64,000 nt of DNA from Dietzia natronolimnaea (GCF_039525805.1 NZ_BAAAHZ010000013.1); one strand, 5' to 3'. Positions 51,383-60,490 are shown, counted from the first letter of the stretch. Notes: generated from the letters alone by a model not told the origin. Numbers and translations are program-made.

Positions 51383-52341
51383 GCGACGTGACCGGTACCG
51401 GCCCCGAGGTCTTCGGCAGCTCCGGGGGACGTATCCTGCCGGTCGGTCGCTCGGTCACCGTCGAGGTGCCCGCGTCCAGCGCCAACCTCGGGCCGGGTTT
51501 CGACGCCCTGGGCGTGGCGCTGGGCCTGTACGACACCATCACGGTGACCACCATCGGCTCCGGACTCGAGCTCGAGGTCTCGGGCGAGGGGGCCGGTCAG
51601 GTCCCCGCCGACGCCTCCCACCTGGTCGCGAAGGCGGTGGAGGCGGGACTGCGGGCCGGGGGCACGGGCGCCCCTGGGGTCAGGATCTCCTGTACCAACG
51701 CGATACCACACTCCCGGGGTCTCGGGTCCTCCGCGTCCGCCGCGGTGGGGGGACTGGTCGCGGCGAACGGTCTCATGGGCGGCGTGTTGACCGACGAGCA
51801 CCTGGTACAGCTCGCGAGCGAGTTCGAGGGGCATCCCGACAACGCGGCGGCGAGCGTGCTCGGCGGGGTCGTGGTCTCGTGGACCGAGCGATCGGCGACC
51901 GCCGTGACCTACCGCGCGGTGCGCATGGACGTCGATCCGACGATCGTCGCCACCGTGCTGGTGCCGGCCGAGACCTCGTCGACGGCGCAGACCCGGGGCT
52001 TGCTCCCGGAGATGGTCCCCCACGAGGACGCGGCCTTCAACGCCAGTCGGGCCGCACTGATGTCGGTGGCCCTGGCCTCGCACCCTGAGTTCCTCCTGGC
52101 CGCGACCGAGGACAGACTCCACCAGTCCTACCGGGCCCCGGCGCTCGTCGGCACCACCGAGTGGGTCGGCCGGCTCCGGGACCGTGGACTCGCCGCGACG
52201 GTCTCCGGGGCGGGCCCCACCGTCCTGGTGCTGGGGACCTCCGCGCTGCCCGCGGACCTGCGCGGGGACGCCGAGGCGCAGGGATGGCAGGTCCTGGATC
52301 TCCGGATCGCGGAGGGCGCCCGGGTTCTCGTCGGGGAGTGA
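51379..52341 (+). CDS. thrB: Homoserine kinase
   Basis: 320 aa GHMP-family kinase. The ATP loop IPHSRGLGSSASA at about 112-124; N-terminal PASSANLGPGFDALGVAL; C-terminal GAGPTVLVLG. It phosphorylates homoserine for ThrC. Last gene of the five-gene chain. A hairpin (52361-52388) ends the operon and faces a convergent acyl-CoA-synthetase-like gene, which separates it from rho. Confidence 0.97.
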   Translation: MSDVTGTGPEVFGSSGGRILPVGRSVTVEVPASSANLGPGFDALGVALGLYDTITVTTIGSGLELEVSGEGAGQVPADASHLVAKAVEAGLRAGGTGAPGVRISCTNAIPHSRGLGSSASAAVGGLVAANGLMGGVLTDEHLVQLASEFEGHPDNAAASVLGGVVVSWTERSATAVTYRAVRMDVDPTIVATVLVPAETSSTAQTRGLLPEMVPHEDAAFNASRAALMSVALASHPEFLLAATEDRLHQSYRAPALVGTTEWVGRLRDRGLAATVSGAGPTVLVLGTSALPADLRGDAEAQGWQVLDLRIAEGARVLVGE

Positions 52342-52360
52342 GGACCTCCGCTCGCACGAC

Positions 52361-52388
52361 GGGGGTTCACGGCCGGGCCGTGACCCCG
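52361..52388. terminator. Hairpin between convergent thrB and acyl-CoA synthetase gene
   Basis: GGGGTTCACGG (52362-52372) pairs with CCGTGACCCC (52378-52387) with one bulged T, 5-nt loop. It ends 2 nt before the stop of the minus-strand gene. Confidence 0.65.
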
Positions 52389-52389
52389 G

Positions 52390-54060
52390 TCAGGCGGTGG
52401 AGCCCGGTGAGATGGTCGTGACCTGATAGGCCCCGTCGGCGTGGAGGGCACGGATCGCCCGCTTGTCGTACTTTCCGACCGACGTGCGGGGGATGTCGTC
52501 GACGAACGCCCAGTGGTCCGGTCGCTTCCACAGTTCCACATGGCCCTCCAGCGACTCCCAGAGCGCCCGCGCGGTGGCGGACGCGCCGGGTTTGAGGTGG
52601 ACCAGGACCATGGGGCGGTTGCCCCAGCGTTCGTCCGGTACGCCGATCACCGCGGCATCGGCCACCCGCTCGTCCCGCAGGACGGCGTGCTCGAGTTCCA
52701 CCGAGGAGATCAGCTCGCCCCCCGAGGCGATGATGTCGTCCACCCGGTCGACCACGTCGAGGTAGCCCCTGGGGGAGATGGTGGCCATGTCCCCGGTGCG
52801 CAGCCAACCGTCGACGAACCGGTCGGTCGCGTCGTCGCCGAGATAGCGTGCGGTGACCCAGGGTCCTCTGATCTGTAGCTCGCCGACCGACCACCCGTCG
52901 TTCGGCAGGACACGCCCGGCTTCGACGATCCGGGCCTCGACCCCGGCGGGGAACCTGCCCTGCCCGAGGATCTGTGCCCGGCGGTGGGTCGCGGACGAAT
53001 GGGGGTCGGCCCGGGCGAACGTGGCGATCGGGCTCGACTCGGTCAGGCCGTAGGCCTGCATGATGGTGACCCCGTGTCGCGTGACGAACGCGTCGAACAG
53101 CGCCTCCGGCACCGGCGAGCCGCCGACCAGGACCTCGCCCAGGTGGCCGAGCGGCTGGGGGTTGGTCTCCAGCCGGCGGAGGAGGCGCTGCAGGGAGGCC
53201 GGCGTGGTCGCGACCTTGTTGGGTCTGAACGTGGCGAGCAGATCGGCCAGGTCGCGGCCCGAGTGCATGGCCTGACCCGGTCGCGGCCGGGCGGTGATGA
53301 TGCTCGCCCCGGTCATGAACGCCGCGTAGGGCAGGCCCCAGGACAGGACGTGGTACATCGGCACGGTCGTCAGGACGGTGTCCCCGCTGCGGAGCGCCGC
53401 GCTCTCGGCCATGCACATCTGCATCGAGTGCAGCCAGATCGAGCGGTGGGTGAACGCCACCGCCTTGGACAGGCCGGTCGTGCCGGAGGTGTAGGCCAGC
53501 GCCGCCGCGGCGCGTTCGTCCAGCTCGGGCCACTGATAGGTGGTCGGCCGTCCGTCGAGGAGGGCCTCCAGGGCGTGGAGTTCCACCTCGTGACCGTCCC
53601 CGGACAGGTCGGTGGTGTCCCCGGCGACCCGGGCGTCGAAGACGACGAGGTGGCGCACGTGCTCCAGGTCGGCGACCACCTCGAGTGCGAGAGAGAGCAG
53701 TTCGGGATCCACCAACACGACGGAGACGTCGTTGTCGCGGAGCGCCGCGAGGAGGAAGGACCGGGATCTCAGGACGTTGACCGACAGCGCGACGGCTCCC
53801 ATCGACGGGATCGCGAACAGCGACTCGACGACCTCGGTGCGGCTGCCGGACAGGACGGCCACGACATCACCCTCGCCCACGCCGAGATCGGTGAGGGCGT
53901 GGGCCAGGGCCGCGGCCCTGGCGGCGATCACGTCGAACCGAAGGGTCCGGGGCTCCATGTCCCCGACGAAACCGGTGACCGTGGAGCCGGAGTGGCGCTC
54001 TGCGGCGTGGTCGAGGATCCGGGACACGAGCAACGGGGTGTCGAGCATCGTTCCGAACAT
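52390..54060 (-). CDS. AMP-binding acyl-CoA synthetase-like enzyme (FadD type)
   Basis: 556 aa ANL-superfamily ligase. P-loop YTSGTTGLSKAV (usual TSGTTGxPKG, here Ser for Pro and Ala for Gly); YGLTESSP; the hinge/ATP motif GWLRTGDMATISPRGYLDVVDR; the catalytic lysine in PRTSVGKYDKRAI. It activates a carboxylic acid to its CoA ester; chain length unknown. AAGGAGG stands 4 nt before the ATG at 54060. It interrupts the thrB-rho adjacency known from mycobacteria. Confidence 0.9.
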   Translation of the reverse strand: MFGTMLDTPLLVSRILDHAAERHSGSTVTGFVGDMEPRTLRFDVIAARAAALAHALTDLGVGEGDVVAVLSGSRTEVVESLFAIPSMGAVALSVNVLRSRSFLLAALRDNDVSVVLVDPELLSLALEVVADLEHVRHLVVFDARVAGDTTDLSGDGHEVELHALEALLDGRPTTYQWPELDERAAAALAYTSGTTGLSKAVAFTHRSIWLHSMQMCMAESAALRSGDTVLTTVPMYHVLSWGLPYAAFMTGASIITARPRPGQAMHSGRDLADLLATFRPNKVATTPASLQRLLRRLETNPQPLGHLGEVLVGGSPVPEALFDAFVTRHGVTIMQAYGLTESSPIATFARADPHSSATHRRAQILGQGRFPAGVEARIVEAGRVLPNDGWSVGELQIRGPWVTARYLGDDATDRFVDGWLRTGDMATISPRGYLDVVDRVDDIIASGGELISSVELEHAVLRDERVADAAVIGVPDERWGNRPMVLVHLKPGASATARALWESLEGHVELWKRPDHWAFVDDIPRTSVGKYDKRAIRALHADGAYQVTTISPGSTA

Positions 54061-54093
54061 CAGACCTCCTTCCGCGCGGCCGCAGTGGGCTGT

Positions 54094-54099
54094 AGGTTA
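54094..54099 (-). promoter_or_regulatory. -10 hexamer of the acyl-CoA synthetase gene
   Basis: TAACCT on the minus strand about 33 nt before the ATG; leadered, with Shine-Dalgarno AAGGAGG. Confidence 0.5.
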
Positions 54100-54171
54100 C
54101 CGCCCGTCGACCGGGATGCGGACACGCCCGTGGGACTCGCGAGGGGGACGCGTGTGGAGACCGGTTGCGGG

Positions 54172-54531
54172 TAGTATGCTTGCCGAAGCCACGGACGCCC
54201 GGTCGTCCCCGCATCCCGAGACATCTCCAGTTCACCGTCCGCCTCGGCGGACGGCAGCTCGTGAGTAGGTCACGGTGGGAGCGGCCGAACGGCGAGTGGT
54301 CAACTGGGATTGTCGTGCCCGTGAGTGGGTCTCGTCCGTAGTCGACGGTCAACATGACGTCGGCGCGGTGGGCGTCACCTCGTGTACATCCCCCTCAGAC
54401 GAATCCGTGTCCGGCCAGTTCGCCGCCACGGAAGGCCTCAGCGGCCACCCGGGACGCCCGTCCGCGTCCCGGACAGTTGCTCGGTGCGAAGCGGTGGACA
54501 CCGCCTCGGCCCGGGCCCAGAAAGGACTCCC
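54172..54531 (+). promoter_or_regulatory. rho promoter and about 350-nt leader
   Basis: Overlapping -10 candidates TAGTAT (54172) and TATGCT (54175) are followed by a long leader with no credible gene. It contains two hairpins: CCGTCCGCC/GGCGGACGG (54235-54254, 9 bp, tight loop) and CCGGGACG/CGTCCCGG (54449-54471). GAAAGGA precedes the rho GTG by 6 nt. A long rho leader is typical where Rho represses its own synthesis by early termination; that is inference here. Together with the acyl-CoA synthetase upstream region this accounts for the 471-bp interval. Confidence 0.6.
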
Positions 54532-56631
54532 GTGACCTCGACGGAAACCCACTCCACGCCTCCGCAGGGTGCCGCACTGGCAGCCATGCGACTGGCGGAC
54601 CTCAAGTCCCTGGCGCAGCAGATGGGCCTCAAGGGCCTGTCAGGCAAGCGCAAGGGCGATCTGGTGGCGATGATCGACTCCGCCCGCGGCGGGAAGTCCC
54701 AGACTCCCGCCCAGTCCGCGCCCGCCGGGACCGCGGAGAGTGCCCCCCGGTCCGACGCGCAGAAGCCGCCGAGTGGCCAGCAGCCCGCGCGCGAACCCAG
54801 GAAGGCGGACGAGGGTTCGACTCGGGGTGGCGGTGAGGCGACCGTCGAGAGCCGGGGCCGCGGGGACGGGCAGGACCAGGGCGAACGGAACCGTCGCGAG
54901 GACGGCCCGCGCGGCGGTGGCCAGAACCAGAACCAGGCGCAGGGTCAGAACCAGTCGCAGGGTCAGAACCAGGGGAACCGGCAGCGTCGGGGCGGGCAGA
55001 ACCGCGACGACCAGGGGTCGGGTCGTCAGGATCAGGGTCAGCAGGGCGGTCGCGCCCGCGATCAGCAGTCCGGTGATCAGCAGAACCCCGATCAGCAGGG
55101 CCGTGACCAGCAGGGCCGCGATCAGCAGGGCCAGCAGGGCCGCGACCAGCAGGGTCGTGACCAGCAGAGCCAGCAGAACCGTGACCAGCAGGGCGGGCGC
55201 GGCCGCGGTCGCGACCAGCAGGGCGGGGACCCGGGGAACCAACGCACCCAGGGCAACCAGGGCAACCAGGGCGGGGACAACGGCCCGCGCGGCGACGGTC
55301 AGAACCGTGACGACGACGACGGGAGCGGCCGCGGTCGTCGAAGCCGTCGCCGGCGTGAGCGCAACCGCGGTGGTGGCGGTGGCCGTCCGTCGGAGGGCGA
55401 GACCGAGGTGCGGGACGACGACGTCCTCCAGCCGGTCGCCGGGATCCTCGACGTACTGGACAACTACGCGTTCGTCCGCACCTCCGGTTACCTCGCGGGT
55501 TCGAACGACGTCTACGTCTCGATGAACATGATCCGCAAGCACGGCCTGCGTCGCGGCGACGCGATCACCGGCGCGGTCAAGATGCCGCGGGACGGCCAGA
55601 GCGACACCCAGAACGACGGGCCCGGCGGCGGGCAGGGTGGCGGTCGTGGTGGCAACCAGGGTGGCAAGAACCGGGCGAAGTTCAACCCGCTGGTCAGGAT
55701 CGACTCGGTCAACGGAGGGCCCCTCGAGGATGCCCGCAACCGTCCGGAGTTCGGCAAGCTCACGCCGCTCTACCCCAACCAGCGTCTGCGCCTCGAGACC
55801 GAGAAGAACATCCTCTCTACCCGCGTGATCGACCTGATCATGCCCATCGGCAAGGGGCAGCGAGCGCTGATCGTCTCCCCGCCCAAGGCGGGCAAGACCA
55901 CGATCCTGCAGAACATCGCCAACTCGATCGCGGTCAACAACCCCGAATGCCACCTCATGGTCGTGCTCGTCGACGAGCGACCGGAGGAGGTGACCGACAT
56001 GCAGCGGTCGGTCAAGGGTGAGGTCATCGCCTCGACCTTCGACCGTCCGCCGTCGGATCACACCCAGGTCGCCGAACTCGCGATCGAGCGGGCCAAGCGG
56101 CTGGTGGAGATGGGGCAGGACGTCGTGGTCCTCCTCGACTCGATCACCCGGCTGGGCCGCGCCTACAACAACTCGTCGCCCGCGTCGGGGCGCATCCTGT
56201 CCGGTGGTGTCGACTCCACGGCGCTCTATCCGCCAAAGCGGTTCCTGGGGGCGGCGCGCAACATCGAGAACGGTGGGTCCCTGACCATCATCTCCACGGC
56301 GATGGTCGAGACCGGGTCCGCCGGCGACACGGTGATCTTCGAGGAGTTCAAGGGCACCGGCAACGCCGAGCTCAAACTGGACCGGCGCATCGCCGAGCGG
56401 CGCGTGTTCCCGGCGGTCGACGTGGGCCCCTCGGGCACGCGCAAGGAAGAGCTTCTGATGACGCCCGAGGAGGCCGGTGTCATGCACAAGCTGCGGCGCG
56501 TGCTGTCGGGCCTCGACTCGCACCAGGCCATCGACCTCCTGATGTCGCAACTGCGCAAGACCAACACCAACTACGAGTTCCTGTTGCAGGTGGCCAAGAC
56601 GACCCCGACACTGCCGCAGGACGAGGAGTGA
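54532..56631 (+). CDS. rho: Transcription termination factor Rho
   Basis: 699 aa hexameric RNA helicase. Rho_N domain at about 17-55 (LADLKSLAQQMGLKGLSGKR), a long low-complexity insertion (about 56-290), then the OSB/CSD RNA-binding fold (LQPVAGILDVLDNYAFVRTS) and the RecA-like motor: SPPKAGKT at about 447-454, DSITRLGRAYNN, LSGGVDSTALYPPKRF. Residues 129-249 are extremely Gln/Gly/Asp/Arg/Asn-rich with nine DQQ units. Actinobacterial Rho usually has an insertion here, but commonly Arg/Asn/Asp-rich. GTG start behind GAAAGGA. Its stop overlaps the prfA GTG; no rpmE between them. Confidence 0.96.
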   Translation: MTSTETHSTPPQGAALAAMRLADLKSLAQQMGLKGLSGKRKGDLVAMIDSARGGKSQTPAQSAPAGTAESAPRSDAQKPPSGQQPAREPRKADEGSTRGGGEATVESRGRGDGQDQGERNRREDGPRGGGQNQNQAQGQNQSQGQNQGNRQRRGGQNRDDQGSGRQDQGQQGGRARDQQSGDQQNPDQQGRDQQGRDQQGQQGRDQQGRDQQSQQNRDQQGGRGRGRDQQGGDPGNQRTQGNQGNQGGDNGPRGDGQNRDDDDGSGRGRRSRRRRERNRGGGGGRPSEGETEVRDDDVLQPVAGILDVLDNYAFVRTSGYLAGSNDVYVSMNMIRKHGLRRGDAITGAVKMPRDGQSDTQNDGPGGGQGGGRGGNQGGKNRAKFNPLVRIDSVNGGPLEDARNRPEFGKLTPLYPNQRLRLETEKNILSTRVIDLIMPIGKGQRALIVSPPKAGKTTILQNIANSIAVNNPECHLMVVLVDERPEEVTDMQRSVKGEVIASTFDRPPSDHTQVAELAIERAKRLVEMGQDVVVLLDSITRLGRAYNNSSPASGRILSGGVDSTALYPPKRFLGAARNIENGGSLTIISTAMVETGSAGDTVIFEEFKGTGNAELKLDRRIAERRVFPAVDVGPSGTRKEELLMTPEEAGVMHKLRRVLSGLDSHQAIDLLMSQLRKTNTNYEFLLQVAKTTPTLPQDEE
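55057..55221 (+). repeat. 15-bp-period repeat encoding DQQ/GRDQQ units of Rho
   Basis: Repeated GACCAGCAGGGCCGC-like units encode residues 176-230 of Rho with nine DQQ triplets. Length variation between strains is likely. Confidence 0.85.
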
Positions 56632-57713
56632 CAGAGGCCCCGGGACGATCGCCGTCCTCGGTCGACGACGTCCTCTCCGAGTACGGGGGCCTCGAGGCGC
56701 AGCTGTCGGACCCGGCGCTCCACGAGGACCCGGTGGCCGCGCGCAGGGTGGGCAAGCGATTCGCCGAGCTGACCCCCGTGGTGCAGTGCTACCGCGCGCT
56801 GGAGTCGACCCGGGGCGATCTGTCCGCCGCGCGTGAACTGGCCGGTGACGACTCGTCGTTCGCCGAGGAGGCCGAGCGGTTGGCGACCGAGGCCACGCGC
56901 CTGGAGTCGCGCCTGGCCGACCTGTTGGCACCGCGGGACCCCCATGACGCGGACGACGTGCTCATGGAGATCAAGTCCGGCGAGGGAGGGGAGGAGTCGG
57001 CCCTGTTCGCGGCGGACCTGGCCCGCATGTACACGCGGTACGCCGAGAAGCACGGGTGGGTCGTCGAGGTCCTCGGGGTGACCGAGTCCGACCTGGGCGG
57101 CTACAAGGACGCCTCGTTCTCCATCCGGTCCCGGCACCCCTCCCGCGAGGGCGTGTGGTCGCGACTGAAGTTCGAGGGCGGGGTGCACCGGGTCCAGCGG
57201 GTACCGGTCACGGAGTCGCAGGGCCGGGTCCACACGTCGGCCGCCGGCGTGCTGGTGTTCCCGGAGCCCGAGGGCGTGGGGCCGGTCGAGATCGACGAGT
57301 CGGATCTGCGGATCGACGTCTACCGCTCGTCCGGCAAGGGCGGGCAGGGTGTCAACACCACGGACTCGGCGGTGCGGATCACGCACCTGCCGACCGGAAC
57401 CGTCGTCACGTGTCAGAACGAACGTAGTCAGCTGCAGAACAAGCAACGCGCACTCGAGGTCCTCGCCGCCCGGCTCCAGGCGGCGGCCGAGGAGGCCGCG
57501 AGCGCCGAGGCCTCCGAGGGCAGGTCCACCCAGGTCCGCACCGTCGACCGTTCGGAGCGGATCCGCACCTACAACTTCCCGGAGAACCGCATCGCGGATC
57601 ACCGGGTCGGGTTCAAGGCGCACAATCTCGACGCCGTGCTCGACGGTGACCTCGACGCGGTCCTGGACGCACTGGCCGCCGAGGACCGTCGTCGACGTAT
57701 GGAAGACGCGTAG
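56628..57713 (+). CDS. prfA: Peptide chain release factor 1
   Basis: 361 aa. Recognises UAA/UAG: the PxT tripeptide is PVT (193-195, in RVPVTESQGR). The GGQ loop (SSGKGGQGVNTTDSA, GGQ at 238-240) triggers peptide release and is the site methylated by PrmC, encoded next. GTG overlaps the rho stop by 4 nt. In mycobacteria and corynebacteria rpmE lies between rho and prfA; here it does not. Confidence 0.97.
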   Translation: MTEAPGRSPSSVDDVLSEYGGLEAQLSDPALHEDPVAARRVGKRFAELTPVVQCYRALESTRGDLSAARELAGDDSSFAEEAERLATEATRLESRLADLLAPRDPHDADDVLMEIKSGEGGEESALFAADLARMYTRYAEKHGWVVEVLGVTESDLGGYKDASFSIRSRHPSREGVWSRLKFEGGVHRVQRVPVTESQGRVHTSAAGVLVFPEPEGVGPVEIDESDLRIDVYRSSGKGGQGVNTTDSAVRITHLPTGTVVTCQNERSQLQNKQRALEVLAARLQAAAEEAASAEASEGRSTQVRTVDRSERIRTYNFPENRIADHRVGFKAHNLDAVLDGDLDAVLDALAAEDRRRRMEDA

Positions 57714-57716
57714 TCC

Positions 57717-58664
57717 GTGGACCCCCGCCCCGTGCCGGCGACCGGGGTCGTGAGGTCGGCGGCGCGCGCGCTGCAGGCCGCCGGCATCGACTCCGCACTC
57801 GTGGAGGCGCAGTTGATCTGCGCACACGTCCTGGGTGTCGAACGCTCCGCGCTCCCACTGGCGGAGGGGGTGAACGCGACCGGGGTCGCCGAGGTCGGAC
57901 GGATAGTCGCCGCCCGCACCCTCGACCGCACCCCGCTCCAGTACCTGCTGGGGCGGGCCGTGTCGGGGCGACTCGACCTCGCGGTGGGCCCGGGAGTCTT
58001 CATCCCCAGGCCGGAGACGGAACTGCTCGTCGAGGACACGCTGACCGCGCTGCCCTCTCCGGGCGTCGGACCGGGCCCGGTCGTCGTGGACCTCTGCGCC
58101 GGTAGCGGCACGCTGGCCCTCGAGATCGCCCACGCCAGGCCCGATGCACGGGTCCACGCCGTCGAACTGCACGACAGCGCGCTCGGGTGGCTCCGGCGCA
58201 ACGCCGCCGAGCGGGTCGCGGCGGGGGACACGCCCGTGGTGGTCCACGCGGGTGACGCCACGGACCCCGACGTCCTGGCGGACCTGTCGGGCCGGGTCGA
58301 CGCGGTCGTGTCCAACCCGCCGTACATCCCACTGTCCGACGAGCTCCCGGTGGACGTGCTCGGGCACGAGCCGTCGACCGCACTGTTCGGGGGAGACGAC
58401 GGCCTCGCCGTCATCACGCCGCTCGTCGGCGTCGCGGCCCGCCTCCTGGTGCCGGGTGGGCACCTGGCGGTGGAGCACGACGACACGACCGGCGCCGAGG
58501 TCGCGGCGGTGGTCTGGGCGCAGGGAGGCTTCGGTACCGTGGAGCAGCACACCGACCTCGCCGGACGTCCGCGGTTCGTCACCGCGACGAGACTCGACCG
58601 TCCAGGCGGCGATCATCACGACGACGAGGTCGACCCGACAGCCCGGAAGGGGATCACCCGGTGA
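57717..58664 (+). CDS. prmC: Release factor glutamine N5-methyltransferase
   Basis: 315 aa. An N-terminal helical domain (about 1-85, including LDRTPLQYLLGR) binds the release factor; the SAM motif VVDLCAGSGTLAL is at about 123-135; the catalytic NPPY is at 200-203. It methylates the Gln of the GGQ loop of RF1/RF2. GTG start 4 nt after prfA; GTGA overlap with the Sua5 gene. Confidence 0.96.
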   Translation: MDPRPVPATGVVRSAARALQAAGIDSALVEAQLICAHVLGVERSALPLAEGVNATGVAEVGRIVAARTLDRTPLQYLLGRAVSGRLDLAVGPGVFIPRPETELLVEDTLTALPSPGVGPGPVVVDLCAGSGTLALEIAHARPDARVHAVELHDSALGWLRRNAAERVAAGDTPVVVHAGDATDPDVLADLSGRVDAVVSNPPYIPLSDELPVDVLGHEPSTALFGGDDGLAVITPLVGVAARLLVPGGHLAVEHDDTTGAEVAAVVWAQGGFGTVEQHTDLAGRPRFVTATRLDRPGGDHHDDEVDPTARKGITR

Positions 58665-59314
58665 CCATCACCTACGACTGCACCGAGGACACCGGTCGGG
58701 AGGTCGGCCTCAGTTCCGCGGCCGGCGCACTGCGTGCCGGTCGGCTCGTCGTGACCCCCACGGACACCCTCTACGGCATCGCCGCCGACGCCTTCGACCC
58801 GGACGCGGTCACCCTCCTGCTCTCGGCCAAACGCCGCGGCCCGGACATGCCGGTCCCCGTCCTGGTGGGATCCTGGGAGACCATCGACGGCCTGGTCGTG
58901 AGCACGCCGGCGACGGCGCGCGACCTCATCCGCGCCTTCTGGCCGGGAGGTCTGAGCCTGATCGTGCACCAGGCGCCGTCACTCAACTGGAACCTCGGGC
59001 ACACCCAGGGCACCGTGATGCTCCGGATGCCGCTGCACCCCGTCGCGATCGAGCTCCTGCGTGAGGTCGGCCCCCTCGCCGTCTCCAGCGCCAACGTCTC
59101 CGGTCAACCCCCGGCCACGACGGTCGCGCAGGCGCGTGACCAACTCGGCGACTCGGTCGCGGTCTACCTGGACGGCGGCCCCTGCGCGGTCGGGGAACCC
59201 TCGACGATCGTCGACCTCACCGGACCGGCGCCCCGGATCGTCCGGGAGGGGGCCGTGAGCGCGGAGCGTGTCGGGGAGGTCCTGGGGACCGACCCCGCGG
59301 CCCTGCGTGGCTGA
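58661..59314 (+). CDS. Threonylcarbamoyl-AMP synthase (Sua5/YrdC family)
   Basis: 217 aa, single YrdC domain without the Sua5 C-terminal domain. VTPTDTLYGIAADAFD and KRRGPDMPVPVLVG bind ATP/threonine; MLRMPLHP, SSANVSGQP and STIVDLTG complete the fold. It makes threonylcarbamoyl-AMP for t6A37 in ANN-reading tRNAs. GTGA overlap with prmC (Rv1301 position). Confidence 0.94.
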   Translation: MTITYDCTEDTGREVGLSSAAGALRAGRLVVTPTDTLYGIAADAFDPDAVTLLLSAKRRGPDMPVPVLVGSWETIDGLVVSTPATARDLIRAFWPGGLSLIVHQAPSLNWNLGHTQGTVMLRMPLHPVAIELLREVGPLAVSSANVSGQPPATTVAQARDQLGDSVAVYLDGGPCAVGEPSTIVDLTGPAPRIVREGAVSAERVGEVLGTDPAALRG

Positions 59315-59329
59315 CCGGGTGGTCTGATC

Positions 59330-60490
59330 GTGGGAATAGGGGTGCCGTTCCGCGAGCTCCTGCTCATCGCGGTGGCGGCCGGCCTGGTCACCTTCGTCGT
59401 CACGGGTCTGGTCAGGGGAGTGGCACCGGCGATCGGCGGCCTGGCCTATCCCCGCGACAGGGACGTGCACGTGGTGCCGACGCCCCGCCTCGGTGGGGTC
59501 GGCATCTTCACCGGGATGCTGGTCGCGGTCTACCTGGCCGCGCAGCTCCCGGCTCTCAACCGGGCGTTCCCGCCGTTCGCCCCGGACGTGGAGGCGACGA
59601 TCATCGCGGGCGGGGTGATCGTGTTGGTGGGGATCGTCGACGACATCCTCGGTCTCGGGGCGGTCACCAAACTCGCCGGTCAGGCGGCGGCGGCCGGCGT
59701 CCTGGTGGCCATGGGCGTGTCGTGGACGCTGGTGTACATCCCGTTCGGGGACGGCAACATCCTCGTCCTGGACCAACTCCAGGCGGGACTGCTCACCGTG
59801 GTCTTCACGCTGACGATCGTCAACGCGATGAACTTCGTCGACGGCCTGGACGGCCTCGCCGCCGGGCTCGGCGCCATCGCGGCCCTGGCGATCTGCGTGT
59901 TCTCCGTCGGGATCATGCTCGACCAGGGCGGCACCGTCGGGGCGTACCCCCCGGCACTCGTCACCGCCGTCCTGGCCGGGGCGTTGCTGGGCTTCCTGCC
60001 CCACAACTTCCAACCCGCCCGGATCTTCATGGGCGATTCGGGCTCGATGTTGATCGGCCTCGTCCTCGCCGCGGCCTCCACCAGTGCGTCCGGCAAGATC
60101 TCCCAGAGCCTGTACGGGCCGCAGGAGATGATCGTCCTGCTCTCGCCGATGATCGTGGTCGCGGCCGCCATGTTCGTGCCGATGCTCGACCTCGTCCTGG
60201 CGGTGGTCCGCAGGGTCGGCGCCGGGCGCAGTCCGTTCGCCCCCGACAAGATGCACCTGCATCACCGCCTGCTCGACCTCGGTCACTCCCATCGGCGGGT
60301 CGCACTGGTCATCTACGCGTGGGTCTCCCTGATCGCGTTCGGGGCGGTCGGGGCGACGATGCTCCCCACGGAGGTGATCGTCCCGCTCGCGGCCGCCGGA
60401 CTCATCGCGGTCCTCGCCGCCACCCTGGTCCCGCGTCTGAGGAGTTCGAGGGGTGAGCGCGACACGAGCGGGCCGATCGGTCCCCGCTAG
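59330..60490 (+). CDS. wecA: Polyprenyl-phosphate GlcNAc-1-phosphate transferase (WecA/Rfe)
   Basis: 386 aa, about 11 membrane helices. Mg/active-site motifs of the MraY/WecA family: VDDILGLG on an inner loop, NFVDGLDGLA and GDSGSMLIG, and the HIHH-type loop KMHLHHRLLDLGHSH. It transfers GlcNAc-1-P to decaprenyl/undecaprenyl phosphate, the first step of arabinogalactan linker synthesis in mycolate actinomycetes. GTG at 59330. The stop TAG begins the atpI -10 hexamer. Confidence 0.95.
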   Translation: MGIGVPFRELLLIAVAAGLVTFVVTGLVRGVAPAIGGLAYPRDRDVHVVPTPRLGGVGIFTGMLVAVYLAAQLPALNRAFPPFAPDVEATIIAGGVIVLVGIVDDILGLGAVTKLAGQAAAAGVLVAMGVSWTLVYIPFGDGNILVLDQLQAGLLTVVFTLTIVNAMNFVDGLDGLAAGLGAIAALAICVFSVGIMLDQGGTVGAYPPALVTAVLAGALLGFLPHNFQPARIFMGDSGSMLIGLVLAAASTSASGKISQSLYGPQEMIVLLSPMIVVAAAMFVPMLDLVLAVVRRVGAGRSPFAPDKMHLHHRLLDLGHSHRRVALVIYAWVSLIAFGAVGATMLPTEVIVPLAAAGLIAVLAATLVPRLRSSRGERDTSGPIGPR

